Shown: piece after piece, positions 54,767 to 63,149 of the stretch
Position numbering within the stretch: the stretch's first letter is position 1
Layout of the letters: every line of letters starts with the position of its first letter
Translations under genes and position numbers: made by a program
Notes under the pieces: generated by a model
Seen by the model: only the letters and a program-made list of their open reading frames with translations
Databases searched by the model: none
Told to the model about the DNA's origin: nothing
Origin: Verrucomicrobia bacterium LW23
Lineage (GTDB): Bacteria > Verrucomicrobiota > Verrucomicrobiia > Methylacidiphilales > UBA1321
DNA: 64,000 bases
NCBI GenBank assembly: GCA_003054695.1
Contig: QAZA01000001.1
Coordinates: 1 to 64,000 of the forward strand
Reading direction: 5' to 3'

Positions 54767-56263
54767 ATGAGCGCAATTGGTACAGAAACCACTCTGGGAC
54801 AAGAATACAGCAAGGTCGTCCCGAATTACAGCGTGGAGGACGCTGCGGAACGCTCCGAGCTGGATGCGTCGACGCGTCTGCCCGTGCTCCTTTACCTGGG
54901 CTCCAGCATCTTCTGGCTGCTGGTGGGTACCGCCTTTGCGCTGGTCGCCTCCTTCAAGCTGCACGATCCCGCGCTGTTCGACAACGGCATGCTTAGCTGG
55001 CTCTCCTGGCCGCGCATGCGCATGGCGCACCTTAACGCCGTGGCTTACGGCTGGGCCGCGACGGCCGGTGTCGGCGTCGCCATCTGGCTTACCTCCCGAC
55101 TGTGCCGCACCACCCTGCGCTATCCGGCCATCGTTATTGTGGCGGGCGTCTTCTGGAATATAGGTGTCGCCATCGGCATCACAGCCATCCTCGCGGGTCA
55201 GTCCACCGGTGTGGAATGGCTGGAGTTCCCTCCTTACGTCGGCGCCATCCTGTTCGCCTCGTTCGGCCTTATTTCCCTTTGGACCCTCCTAATGTTCTGG
55301 TACCGCGCGCCCGGGCACATCTACGTGTCGCAGTGGTATATCCTCGCCGCCTTCTTCTGGTTCCCCTGGCTGTACGCCACCGCCTACCTGCTGATCTTCG
55401 TCTTCCCGGTGCAGGGCGTGCTCCAGCCGATCACGAACTGGTGGTATGGCCATAACGTTCTGGGCCTGTGGTTTACGCCTCTTGGCCTGGCCTCCGCGTA
55501 CTACTTTATCCCCAAGGTTATCGGCCGCCCCGTCTACAGCTACTACCTCTCTGCCCTGGGTTTCTGGTCGCTCGCCTTCTTCTACAGCTGGAACGGCGGC
55601 CACCACCTCATCGGCGGCCCGATCCCCCTCTGGGTGCAGACAGTCTCCATTGTGGCCAGCGTGATGATGATCATCCCGGTTGCGGTTACGGCCATCAACC
55701 ACCACATGACGTTGACCGGCAATTTCCATCTGCTGCTCACCAGCCCCACGCTGCGGTTCACGGTTTTCGGCGCCATGTGCTACACCCTCGTCAGCGTGCA
55801 GGGCATGTCGATGGCGATTCCCTCGCTCAACTTCGTCACCCACTTTACGCACTACACCGTGGGCCACTCCCACCTCGGGCTCTACTCCTTCTACAGCTCC
55901 ATCATGTTCGGCGCGATGTACTACATTGTTCCGCGCCTCGCGCAGTGCGAGTGGCCGTCCGCCGGGCTCATCAAGCTCCACTTCTGGTGCGTGTTTTACG
56001 GCAGCGCGCTGATGTTCGTCTGCCTTAGCGTGGCCGGTGTTACGCAGGGCACCATGTGGCTGGCCAAAAACGGCGATCTCCCCGCCTACGCTTTTATCGA
56101 TACCGTGCAGGCCACCCTCCCTTACCTCATCGGCCGCTCCGTAGCCGGCGTCATCCTGGCTCTGGGCCACGTTGCCTTCGCCTACCACTTCATGCTCATG
56201 GTTCTCCAGATGGGCAAGCACACCGACAAGCCCACCCTCTTTACCGAACCCACCAAAGCCTAG
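54767..56263 (+). CDS. ccoN: cbb3-type cytochrome c oxidase subunit I
   Basis: The catalytic heme-copper subunit. About twelve helices; MAHLNAVAYGWAATAGVGVA carries the low-spin heme His, WWYGHNVLGLWFTPLGLA the first CuB His, and YSWNGGHHLIGGPIP further ligands. FTHYTVGHSHLGLYSFYSSI holds the C-terminal heme ligands. It reduces oxygen to water with electrons from CcoO and the next cytochrome. The family usually has high oxygen affinity. 498 residues is normal. Confidence 0.93.
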   Translation: MSAIGTETTLGQEYSKVVPNYSVEDAAERSELDASTRLPVLLYLGSSIFWLLVGTAFALVASFKLHDPALFDNGMLSWLSWPRMRMAHLNAVAYGWAATAGVGVAIWLTSRLCRTTLRYPAIVIVAGVFWNIGVAIGITAILAGQSTGVEWLEFPPYVGAILFASFGLISLWTLLMFWYRAPGHIYVSQWYILAAFFWFPWLYATAYLLIFVFPVQGVLQPITNWWYGHNVLGLWFTPLGLASAYYFIPKVIGRPVYSYYLSALGFWSLAFFYSWNGGHHLIGGPIPLWVQTVSIVASVMMIIPVAVTAINHHMTLTGNFHLLLTSPTLRFTVFGAMCYTLVSVQGMSMAIPSLNFVTHFTHYTVGHSHLGLYSFYSSIMFGAMYYIVPRLAQCEWPSAGLIKLHFWCVFYGSALMFVCLSVAGVTQGTMWLAKNGDLPAYAFIDTVQATLPYLIGRSVAGVILALGHVAFAYHFMLMVLQMGKHTDKPTLFTEPTKA

Positions 56264-56296
56264 CCCGAGACCTGTCGCACCAGGATTTCCCGCTCC

Positions 56297-56914
56297 ATGA
56301 ACAGATTGCCCACACTCTTCCTCGGCTTCATCCTCACGTTCCTCTCGGCGTGGGTGGGTCTCATTGCCGTGCCGTACTTCCAGTTCGGGAACCTCAAGCC
56401 CGAAGTTACGGAGGATAACACCTACTCGCCCCCCAACCCCGCAGGCAGCGCCATCGCCGGCGAGCTCGTCTACGGCGCCAACGGTTGCGTCTACTGCCAC
56501 ACCCAGCAGGTGCGCAACAAGATCGATACCTCCGACGGCCAGTACGGATGGGGACGCCAGACGGTTGCCCGCGATTATATCTCGCAGCGCCGCATCTTCC
56601 TCGGCACCATGCGCACCGGCCCCGATCTGGCCAACACCGGCGCCAGCAAAAGCGAAGCGATGTGGCAGCACCTGCATCTCTATAATCCGCAGCACTTTGT
56701 GGGCGCCAGCATCATGCCCTCCTTCCGATATCTCTACGTAACGCAAAAGATCAAGGGCCAGCGATCCGCCTTCGCCCTCGACGAATCCCGCCTGCCCCCC
56801 GGCGATCGCCCGCCCGCCGGCTACGAAATTGTGCCGACCCAGGACGCCAGGGATCTCGTCGCCTATCTCCTTTCGCTCAATCGCAGCTACAGCCTTAAAG
56901 AGGTCAAAGAATAG
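56297..56914 (+). CDS. ccoO: cbb3-type oxidase monoheme subunit II
   Basis: An N-terminal membrane anchor (LFLGFILTFLSAWVGLIAVP) precedes the heme motif GCVYCHTQQVRN, with RRIFLGTMRTGPDLANTGA and the Met ligand region GASIMPSFRYLY. These are CcoO/FixO hallmarks. 205 residues is normal. The stop TAG shares its last base with the GTG start of the next gene. Confidence 0.93.
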   Translation: MNRLPTLFLGFILTFLSAWVGLIAVPYFQFGNLKPEVTEDNTYSPPNPAGSAIAGELVYGANGCVYCHTQQVRNKIDTSDGQYGWGRQTVARDYISQRRIFLGTMRTGPDLANTGASKSEAMWQHLHLYNPQHFVGASIMPSFRYLYVTQKIKGQRSAFALDESRLPPGDRPPAGYEIVPTQDARDLVAYLLSLNRSYSLKEVKE

Positions 56915-57702
56915 TGAAACCGGACACCGAAACCAACCTCCCTGTGAAGGACCCTTCCGACGCCCTCGTGCCGGAAGAGCACCTCGCCGAACATCACCCC
57001 GAGGCGAAGAATGCCGACTACGCAGAAGGCATCGACGTCACCCAGGTGCACGGCGCCATCCTTCGCGAAAAGAGCGATCCGCATGACGGCCAGGAGCCGA
57101 TTCCGGTGTGGATTATCGCCATCTGCCTCGGCGTCGTCCTGTGGGGCGGCTACTACCTGGGCAAGAATACCGCCAACTTCCGCCCCGATATCTTCGACAC
57201 CCACGCCGCTGCGATCGGCGGCCCCGCCGCGCCCGGCGCCCCCGGTGCCGCCGGCGATACCAAGGCCGAAGGCGCCGCCGCGGACTCCCCCGAAAAGCAA
57301 CTGGCTGCCCTGATGAAGGAAGGCAAAAGCGCCTACGGCTCCATCTGCGCCTCCTGCCACCAGGCGGGCGGCGGCGGCCAGCCCGGCACCTATCCTCCGC
57401 TGGCCGGCTCCGAGTGGGTTACGGGCGACTCGCACGTACTCATCCCTATCGTCCTGCACGGCGTGCACGGGCCGATGACCGTGGCAGGCGCGCAGTACAA
57501 CAACAACATGCAGGCGTGGGGCCCCACCATCAAGGACAAGAAGATGGCGGCGATCCTCACCTACATCCGCCAATCCTGGGGTAACAACGCCAGCCCCGTT
57601 ACCCCTGAGGAAGTGGGCAAGATCCGCGAAGCCTTCAAAGATCGCAAGACCCAGTGGACGGAAGCCGAGCTGTTGCAGCTGAAGGCGAACCCGCCCAAGT
57701 AA
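56914..57702 (+). CDS. Monoheme cytochrome c, CcoP-like position
   Basis: Cytoplasmic N-terminal leader with an acidic/His stretch (EEHLAEHHPEAKN), one membrane helix (VWIIAICLGVVLWGGYYLGK), an Ala/Gly linker and a cytochrome c domain with CASCHQAGGGG. CcoP normally has two CXXCH sites; only one is present, so this is a reduced CcoP or a different cytochrome that replaces it. The start is GTG 56914, overlapping ccoO. Last gene of the operon. Confidence 0.85.
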   Translation: MKPDTETNLPVKDPSDALVPEEHLAEHHPEAKNADYAEGIDVTQVHGAILREKSDPHDGQEPIPVWIIAICLGVVLWGGYYLGKNTANFRPDIFDTHAAAIGGPAAPGAPGAAGDTKAEGAAADSPEKQLAALMKEGKSAYGSICASCHQAGGGGQPGTYPPLAGSEWVTGDSHVLIPIVLHGVHGPMTVAGAQYNNNMQAWGPTIKDKKMAAILTYIRQSWGNNASPVTPEEVGKIREAFKDRKTQWTEAELLQLKANPPK

Positions 57703-57737
57703 AAAGCTTAAGCTTCCACTCGGATAGCTCCAGGCGA

Positions 57738-57782
57738 GGCCGGCAACACTTCCCCAACGAAGTTTGCCGGCCTTTGCTTTTT
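57738..57782 (+). terminator. Terminator of the ACIII-cbb3 operon
   Basis: ggccggcaa (57738-57746) pairs perfectly with ttgccggcc (57764-57772), loop 17 bases, followed by tttgcttttt. It lies 35 bases after the last stop codon of the operon. Confidence 0.8.
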
Positions 57783-57878
57783 GCCGCAGGAGAGGCAGGA
57801 AAGGGTGGGATCGAATGTGGACAGTCGCGGAGTCCATCGTGCATTGTATCTGTTTCGGTTCTCTTTTATTTCTATCAC

Positions 57879-58877
57879 ATGAGCACCTCCCCCGGCCCCG
57901 CCCTCGAGGCCTCTTACGAGCAGTGCAGGTTGATGACGAAGCGGCATGCCCGCACATTTTACTTTGCGTCTCACACCTTGCCGGCTGCCAAGCGGCGGGA
58001 TGCCTATGCGGTCTACGCGTTCTGCCGCTATGTGGATGACGAGGTGGATGCCGCGCCGGACGTCGACTCCGCGCGGGAGCGGGCGGCGGCGGTGCGGCAT
58101 TTTGTACGGGTCATTTTTGCTCCCGGGGCTGCGGCAGGCAGCGCAGGGCAGGGGACTTCCGACAGTGCCGCTTCCCCTTCCGATCCCGCGCTCCTCGAGG
58201 CCATGGCGCGCCACCCCTGGCTGCCGGCGTTCCTCAACACCGTGCGCACGCGAAGCATTCCGGAGAGTTATTTCCTGGATCTCGTCCGCGGGGTGGAGAT
58301 GGACCTCGGCCCGGTGCGCCTTCGCACGTGGGAGGAGTTGAACATCTACTGTTATCACGTTGCTTCGGTTGTCGGACTCATCATGGTGCATGTGGTAACG
58401 GAGCCGCGGCCGGAGCTCCTCGAGCCCGCCGCCGACCTGGGCCGCGCCATGCAGCTCACCAACATCCTGCGCGATATCCGCGAGGACTGGGATCGCGACC
58501 GCATCTACCTGCCGGCCGAAGAGTTGGCGCAACACGCTCTGGCGCAGGAGGATATCGCCGCCATGTGCCGTGCCGGTTCGCTCGACAAAGGCGCGTCCTC
58601 GCCCGCCGTGGCGGAGCGTTTTCGCGGGATGCTGCGCGAGCAAATCGCCCGCGCCCGCGACTACTACGCGCGTGCGGAGCCTGGCATCCGCAAGCTTCCC
58701 CGCGACGGATCGCAACTTACCGTGTGGCTCATGCGCGTGATATATGGCGCTATTCTGGAGGAGATTGAGCGGGCGAACCTCGATGTCTTTCGTGCCCGTG
58801 CGGCGGTGCCGATGTGGCGCAAGCTTGCGTTAGCGGGGCGCACACTTGTGCGATATCTCTTTCAGCCAGCCCGATAG
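57879..58877 (+). CDS. Squalene/phytoene synthase family protein
   Basis: Head-to-head prenyl synthase. The two Asp-rich motifs are FCRYVDDEVDAAPD (near residue 50) and NILRDIREDWDRDRIYLP (near 200). ARTFYFASHTLPAAKRRDAY is also typical. It would join two C15 or C20 prenyl diphosphates on the way to hopanoids or carotenoids. Product cannot be set by eye. ATG 57879 fits the family N-terminus, although the frame extends back to overlap the terminator. Probably monocistronic. Confidence 0.9.
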   Translation: MSTSPGPALEASYEQCRLMTKRHARTFYFASHTLPAAKRRDAYAVYAFCRYVDDEVDAAPDVDSARERAAAVRHFVRVIFAPGAAAGSAGQGTSDSAASPSDPALLEAMARHPWLPAFLNTVRTRSIPESYFLDLVRGVEMDLGPVRLRTWEELNIYCYHVASVVGLIMVHVVTEPRPELLEPAADLGRAMQLTNILRDIREDWDRDRIYLPAEELAQHALAQEDIAAMCRAGSLDKGASSPAVAERFRGMLREQIARARDYYARAEPGIRKLPRDGSQLTVWLMRVIYGAILEEIERANLDVFRARAAVPMWRKLALAGRTLVRYLFQPAR

Positions 58878-59023
58878 CTCCAGCCCATGCCTTCGCGGAG
58901 GCCAGTGTTCTCCATTTCCTGCAATTTGCATCAGGCAACCGTGCTTTTAGTATCGCTTTGGAAAAAAGACTACGTTAATTTCACAAAAAGCCGATTCCTG
59001 TTCGTACCCGGGCATGCTCTAAT

Positions 59024-59089
59024 CCGGATATTTGAAGTGACGTGAGACCGCGATTGTGGCGCTCACAACGTTGCGCTTCAAACATCCGG
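59024..59089. repeat. Intergenic inverted repeat before the RNase D gene
   Basis: 59024-59037 (ccggatatttgaag) and 59076-59089 (cttcaaacatccgg) pair over 14 bp with one mismatch. The centre has gtgag / ctcac. It lies in the 338-bp gap 58878-59215; no gene is seen there. Confidence 0.55.
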
Positions 59090-59215
59090 CTTAACCATAC
59101 CGTGCTGCGTCAGTGTGTCGCGCTGTAACCTTTTTCTTTGCATAAAGGCTTCATCAGGAAGTTTTTATGCATTTGGATTTCTCCGATTTCCGACGGACAC
59201 ACACGCACGCACAAC

Positions 59216-60397
59216 ATGGGCGATACTTACCTTTGGATTGACAAAGCCGACGCACTTGCGCAACTGGTCGAACACCTTCGCGACGACACGCCGATCGCGA
59301 TCGACACCGAAGCCGACAGCCTGCACCACTACAAGGAGAGCGTTTGCCTGGTGCAGATTACCCAGCGCGGCGAGCACTTTTTGCTGGATCCCTTTGCGCG
59401 CCTGGATCTTACGGACCTGTGGGCCAAGCTGCACAACACCGTGTGGGTGCTGCAGGGCGCCGACTTTGACCTGCGCATGCTGCGCCGCATCGGTGCGCGG
59501 GAGCCGGCCGCCGTGTTCGACACCATGCTGGCCGGGCAAATCCTCGGCCTGCCGGCTGTCGGCTACGCCGCGCTCGTGGAGCGCTACTTTGGCATCACGC
59601 TGTGCAAGAAGAATCAGAAGGCGGACTGGAGCCGCCGCCCCCTCTCGCAAAGCATGCTGGAGTACGCGATGCAGGACACGCAGCACCTGGAGCCGCTGGC
59701 CGGCCGCCTGCAGGACGACCTCATCGCCGCCGGCCGCCTGGAGTGGCACCGCCAAAGCTGCGCCCGCGTGGTGCGCCTCAGCCTCGTCTCGCGCGGGGCG
59801 GATGAGGACGCATGGCGCATTACCGGCAGCAACAAGCTCCAGCCCGGCGCTCTGGCCGTGCTGCGCCGCGCCTGGGAGTGGCGCGAGGCCGAGGCGGAGC
59901 GGATGGATCGCCCGACGTTTAAGGTGTGGCCCAATGAGTCATTGCTGGCTCTGGCCAGCTGGGCCGACAGTCACCGCCGCCTGCCCCCTTACGCCTGGGC
60001 GCACTGGCCGCACCACATGCGCCAGGGCGGCAGCACCCGCCTGGCTGCGGCCATCGAGCAAGGGCGCGAGGATTCGCCGCAGTCGCGCCTCTCCATGGGC
60101 GGGCGCCCGCAGCCCAATCCGGCCGCCGACCAGCGCCTGGAGAAGCTGCGCCAAAAGCGGGACGAGGTAGCCGCGCGCGAGAAGCTGGAGCCCAGCCTCA
60201 TCGCCGCCAAAAGCGTGCTCACCACCATCGCCCACAACCCGGAAACCGGCGCCACCCAACTCATTGCGCAAGATCGCTGGTGCCCCTGGCAAGCCGAACT
60301 CCTGGAAGTCCCCTACGACCCGCCCGTCACCGAAGCCGTCTCGCTGGCCCACCCCATGGAGCCCCCCGTCGACTTTGCGCACGAGCCTGGGGCGTGA
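59216..60397 (+). CDS. rnd: Ribonuclease D
   Basis: 3'-5' exoribonuclease acting on structured RNA, including tRNA precursors. The DEDDy exonuclease core: PIAIDTEADSLHHYKESVCL (Exo I, Asp and Glu), GADFDLRMLRRIG (Exo II) and LEYAMQDTQHLEPLAGRL (Exo III region, YAMQD). HRDC-like helical domains follow (residues ~210 on). The C-terminal ~100 residues are extra. ATG 59216 (MGDTYLWIDKADAL) is chosen; an upstream ATG adds 26 residues. Confidence 0.9.
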   Translation: MGDTYLWIDKADALAQLVEHLRDDTPIAIDTEADSLHHYKESVCLVQITQRGEHFLLDPFARLDLTDLWAKLHNTVWVLQGADFDLRMLRRIGAREPAAVFDTMLAGQILGLPAVGYAALVERYFGITLCKKNQKADWSRRPLSQSMLEYAMQDTQHLEPLAGRLQDDLIAAGRLEWHRQSCARVVRLSLVSRGADEDAWRITGSNKLQPGALAVLRRAWEWREAEAERMDRPTFKVWPNESLLALASWADSHRRLPPYAWAHWPHHMRQGGSTRLAAAIEQGREDSPQSRLSMGGRPQPNPAADQRLEKLRQKRDEVAAREKLEPSLIAAKSVLTTIAHNPETGATQLIAQDRWCPWQAELLEVPYDPPVTEAVSLAHPMEPPVDFAHEPGA

Positions 60398-60430
60398 GCC
60401 TCGTACGGAGAGCCCGGGCTGCGGGGCGGT

Positions 60431-62089
60431 CTACCCGCCCTTCTCAATCTTGGACGTGATGCGCATGAGCATGGGGAGGAGTTGCTTTTTGCGGCTGACG
60501 ACGCCGTCGAGTTGGAAGAGGTCGGGTTCGACGCGGGGGTATTCGATGGCGTCGAGGAGTTTCTCGTTGCCGATGGCCAGGAGGTAGCTGTCGTGCTCGG
60601 TGATGTCGGTGATGAGCAGGCAGGCGAAGTCGCGGCGGTTGCTGGCGGCGTGGTCGCGCAGGGCGTTGGCGAGGGCGTCTTTGCGGGGCCAGAAGTGGTG
60701 GAAGCCGAGTTCTTCGACCTGGGAGACGGCGATTTCCCAGCCGTGGGTCTCGTACTGTTTGCAGTCGGACGTGACAACCTGCTCGGGCGTAAGCACTTGC
60801 AGGCTGGAGCCGGCTTCGAAGAAGGCGCTGGCGTACTCCTTGAGGGAGCGTGGGACGAATTTTTGCAGCCAGTCGATGATCTGCTTGTCTGTCTGCGTGG
60901 TGGTGGGGCTGGTGAGGAAAAGGGTGTCGGAGATGATGCCGCTGGCCATGCAGAGGGCGATGCCGGGGGTGGGATCGACGCCGCGGGCGCGGAACTGGAG
61001 GGCGACGATGGTGCAGGTGCTGCCGACGGGCTCGTTCATGAAGCGGATCGGCTCGTCGGTTACGAGGCTGCCGCCAAGTCGATGGTGGTCAATAACTTCC
61101 ACAATTTCGGCGTCTTCGATGCCGTTGACGGCCTGGGCGAATTCGTTGTGGTCCACCATTACCACGCGGATGGGCGGCGGGTTGAGCATGTCGGTCTTGG
61201 AGAAGATGCCGATCATTTTGCCGTCGCCGTCCAGCACGGGGAAGGCGGGCTGGGCGCTGGTTTGCAGGTCCAGGAGGACTTGTTTGACGAGGGTGTCCTC
61301 GGTATACGTCTGTATATCCTTGTCGAGCGCAGCGACGATGCTTTTGCTGCACTTGATGAGAAATGTGGTCGTCGCGGTGTCGTGCGGGCTGGTGAGGACG
61401 CTGACGCCTTTGGCTTTGGCCAGCTCCAGCAGTTCCGCGCTGAGGTTGTGGCCGCCGGTAACGACGAGGCAGCGCACGCCGTACTCGATGGACGGCTTTT
61501 GCACGGTGGGGCGGTCGCCGGCCACGACGAGGAGTTTGTCCGCTGGGTAGGTGGCCAGGCGGGTGCGGAAGTTGGCGGCGCTGAGGGCGCCGACGGTGAG
61601 GATGAAGGGTTGTTCCTCCTCCGGCCGCACCAGGTGCACGGCCTCGCCGCCCACGACGTGGTGGATGCGGTTGAGGTTGGTTTCCACGCGGCGGGAGTCG
61701 TCGAGCTTTTCGGCGCGGGGCAGCAGTTCCTCCACCAGTTTGTTGAGGGCGACCATGCCGGCCAGGCAGCCGTCGTCGTCCAGGATGGGGAGGCTGCGGA
61801 AGCTGTTGTCGCGCATGCGGTTAAAGACGGTCATCAGCGTCTCGTCGCACCGGGCGGTTTGCACGTCGCGCTGGCATATCATGCCGGCGGTGGGGCGCAC
61901 GTCGTTGAGCAGCATGGGGGTTTCGAGGCCGGCTTCGCTCAGGGCGAACGCGGTGCGCTGATTGAGTTCGCCGCAGCGGGCGGCCACAGCGTCCGGGCGG
62001 TCCGTCTGCTGGAGCAGATCGGCGTAGGCGATTGCTGAGCAGATCGCGTCCGTGTCCGGGTTTTTGTGGCCGATGACGTAGGTGGGCAT
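60431..62089 (-). CDS. ppaC: Family II Mn-dependent pyrophosphatase with CBS and DRTGG domains
   Basis: Hydrolyses pyrophosphate. The DHH domain opens YVIGHKNPDTDAICSAIAYA (His8, Asp12, Asp14 bind metal), and VIDHHRLGGSLVTDEP is the DHH motif. Between them are inserted a CBS domain (near 70-120), a DRTGG domain (near 185-240) and a second CBS (near 245-300). The DHHA2 domain ends the protein (VSRKKQLLPMLMR). In known members this insert binds adenine nucleotides or diadenosine polyphosphates and controls activity. 552 residues matches that subtype. Confidence 0.93.
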   Translation of the reverse strand: MPTYVIGHKNPDTDAICSAIAYADLLQQTDRPDAVAARCGELNQRTAFALSEAGLETPMLLNDVRPTAGMICQRDVQTARCDETLMTVFNRMRDNSFRSLPILDDDGCLAGMVALNKLVEELLPRAEKLDDSRRVETNLNRIHHVVGGEAVHLVRPEEEQPFILTVGALSAANFRTRLATYPADKLLVVAGDRPTVQKPSIEYGVRCLVVTGGHNLSAELLELAKAKGVSVLTSPHDTATTTFLIKCSKSIVAALDKDIQTYTEDTLVKQVLLDLQTSAQPAFPVLDGDGKMIGIFSKTDMLNPPPIRVVMVDHNEFAQAVNGIEDAEIVEVIDHHRLGGSLVTDEPIRFMNEPVGSTCTIVALQFRARGVDPTPGIALCMASGIISDTLFLTSPTTTQTDKQIIDWLQKFVPRSLKEYASAFFEAGSSLQVLTPEQVVTSDCKQYETHGWEIAVSQVEELGFHHFWPRKDALANALRDHAASNRRDFACLLITDITEHDSYLLAIGNEKLLDAIEYPRVEPDLFQLDGVVSRKKQLLPMLMRITSKIEKGG

Positions 62090-62230
62090 ATCGAAAGCGA
62101 AAGCGAAGGAGGTATGAAAGGTATAAACCGGTAATAAAGTTATGCCAACCGGTTGTAATAGTGCAAGGGGAAATGTTGCGCCGTTGCTGGATAGGCGGCG
62201 AGTGAAGTAGTGTAGCGCAAAATCGCTTTT

Positions 62231-62641
62231 ATGGGTAACACAATTTCATCTCGTCCGGAAGATGGAAATCCGATGAGGATTTGGGACGTGCCGACGCTGT
62301 GGCGGATGGCGGAAGATCTTCCCACAGAAGTGGTTGCGCTTGCGGATCTGGCCGATATCGACCGCGTGGCCTGGTACGGCGGCGACAAGCACCACGGGAG
62401 ATTGACTGTGCGACAATTTGCGCAGCACATGCGCCGCGTGGCGGAAGCGGATATGTCCCGGCCGATCCTCCTGGCCCCGGATGGCTGGGTGCTGGACGGC
62501 TACCACCGCCTGGCCCGCGCGCTGGCGGAGGGCCGCGCATCGCTGCCCGCCAAACGCCTGCACACGCTGCCGGAGCCGCTACGCAGCGTGGCGATGGAGG
62601 AGTATATCTGGCGGACTTATTTTGGCGGAGACACGCGATAG
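62231..62641 (+). CDS. Small ParB/Srx-like domain protein
   Basis: The 136-residue protein contains RPILLAPDGWVLDGYHRLAR, matching the ParB/sulfiredoxin-like 'P-I-x-x-x-x-D-G-x-V-L-D-G-x-H-R' pattern with Tyr in place of the usual Asn/His before H-R. Such small stand-alone proteins are often phage or plasmid related. ATG 62231 or 62273 may start it. Function unknown. Confidence 0.65.
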   Translation: MGNTISSRPEDGNPMRIWDVPTLWRMAEDLPTEVVALADLADIDRVAWYGGDKHHGRLTVRQFAQHMRRVAEADMSRPILLAPDGWVLDGYHRLARALAEGRASLPAKRLHTLPEPLRSVAMEEYIWRTYFGGDTR

Positions 62642-62686
62642 AAGTGACTAAATCGCGAATGTGGCGCTTTGCGTAAAGCTGAGTGC

Positions 62687-63067
62687 TCAGGGCTTAGAGG
62701 CTTCAACTTCGTGGAGCGTTTCACCCGGCCAGACGCCATTGACCCACCGGAATGCGCAGCTGTTGCCCATCAGGCCGACGAAGAAGCATAACGTATACTC
62801 GCCGAGCGCGATGTCTTTATGGGAAAGAGCAATGCCCACCCGGTAAACGACGATTCCAACAATTACGGGAACCAAAATAAAGTATGGAACCGGCCGCCTG
62901 CCGGTGAATCGGGCGTACGCAATCGGGAGGCTTGCGGTTGACGCAAATACGAAGGTGGCAAGCAGTAGCGTTATCCAGCTGAAACTCTGTAGCGGCTTCT
63001 CTCCCATTAGGGCGAGCAGCAGAAACATGGCTGCCAGGGAGATAATGAAGCGGAGCAGGTATTTCAT
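62687..63067 (-). CDS. Unknown membrane protein with four helices
   Basis: Four hydrophobic helices (YLLRFIISLAAMFLLLALMG, WITLLLATFVFASTASLPIA, YFILVPVIVGIVVYRVGIAL, YTLCFFVGLMGNSCAF), small loops and a short polar tail. ATG 63067 is preferred; an in-frame ATG at 63139 adds a basic leader. No family recognised. Confidence 0.55.
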   Translation of the reverse strand: MKYLLRFIISLAAMFLLLALMGEKPLQSFSWITLLLATFVFASTASLPIAYARFTGRRPVPYFILVPVIVGIVVYRVGIALSHKDIALGEYTLCFFVGLMGNSCAFRWVNGVWPGETLHEVEASKP

Positions 63068-63149
63068 GAAAGGCTTACGGGTATAGAAGGCATGGTTTGC
63101 TCTTCGCGCCGTTCCCCTTTCCTTCATCTCCCTCGTCAAGGCCTAACGC

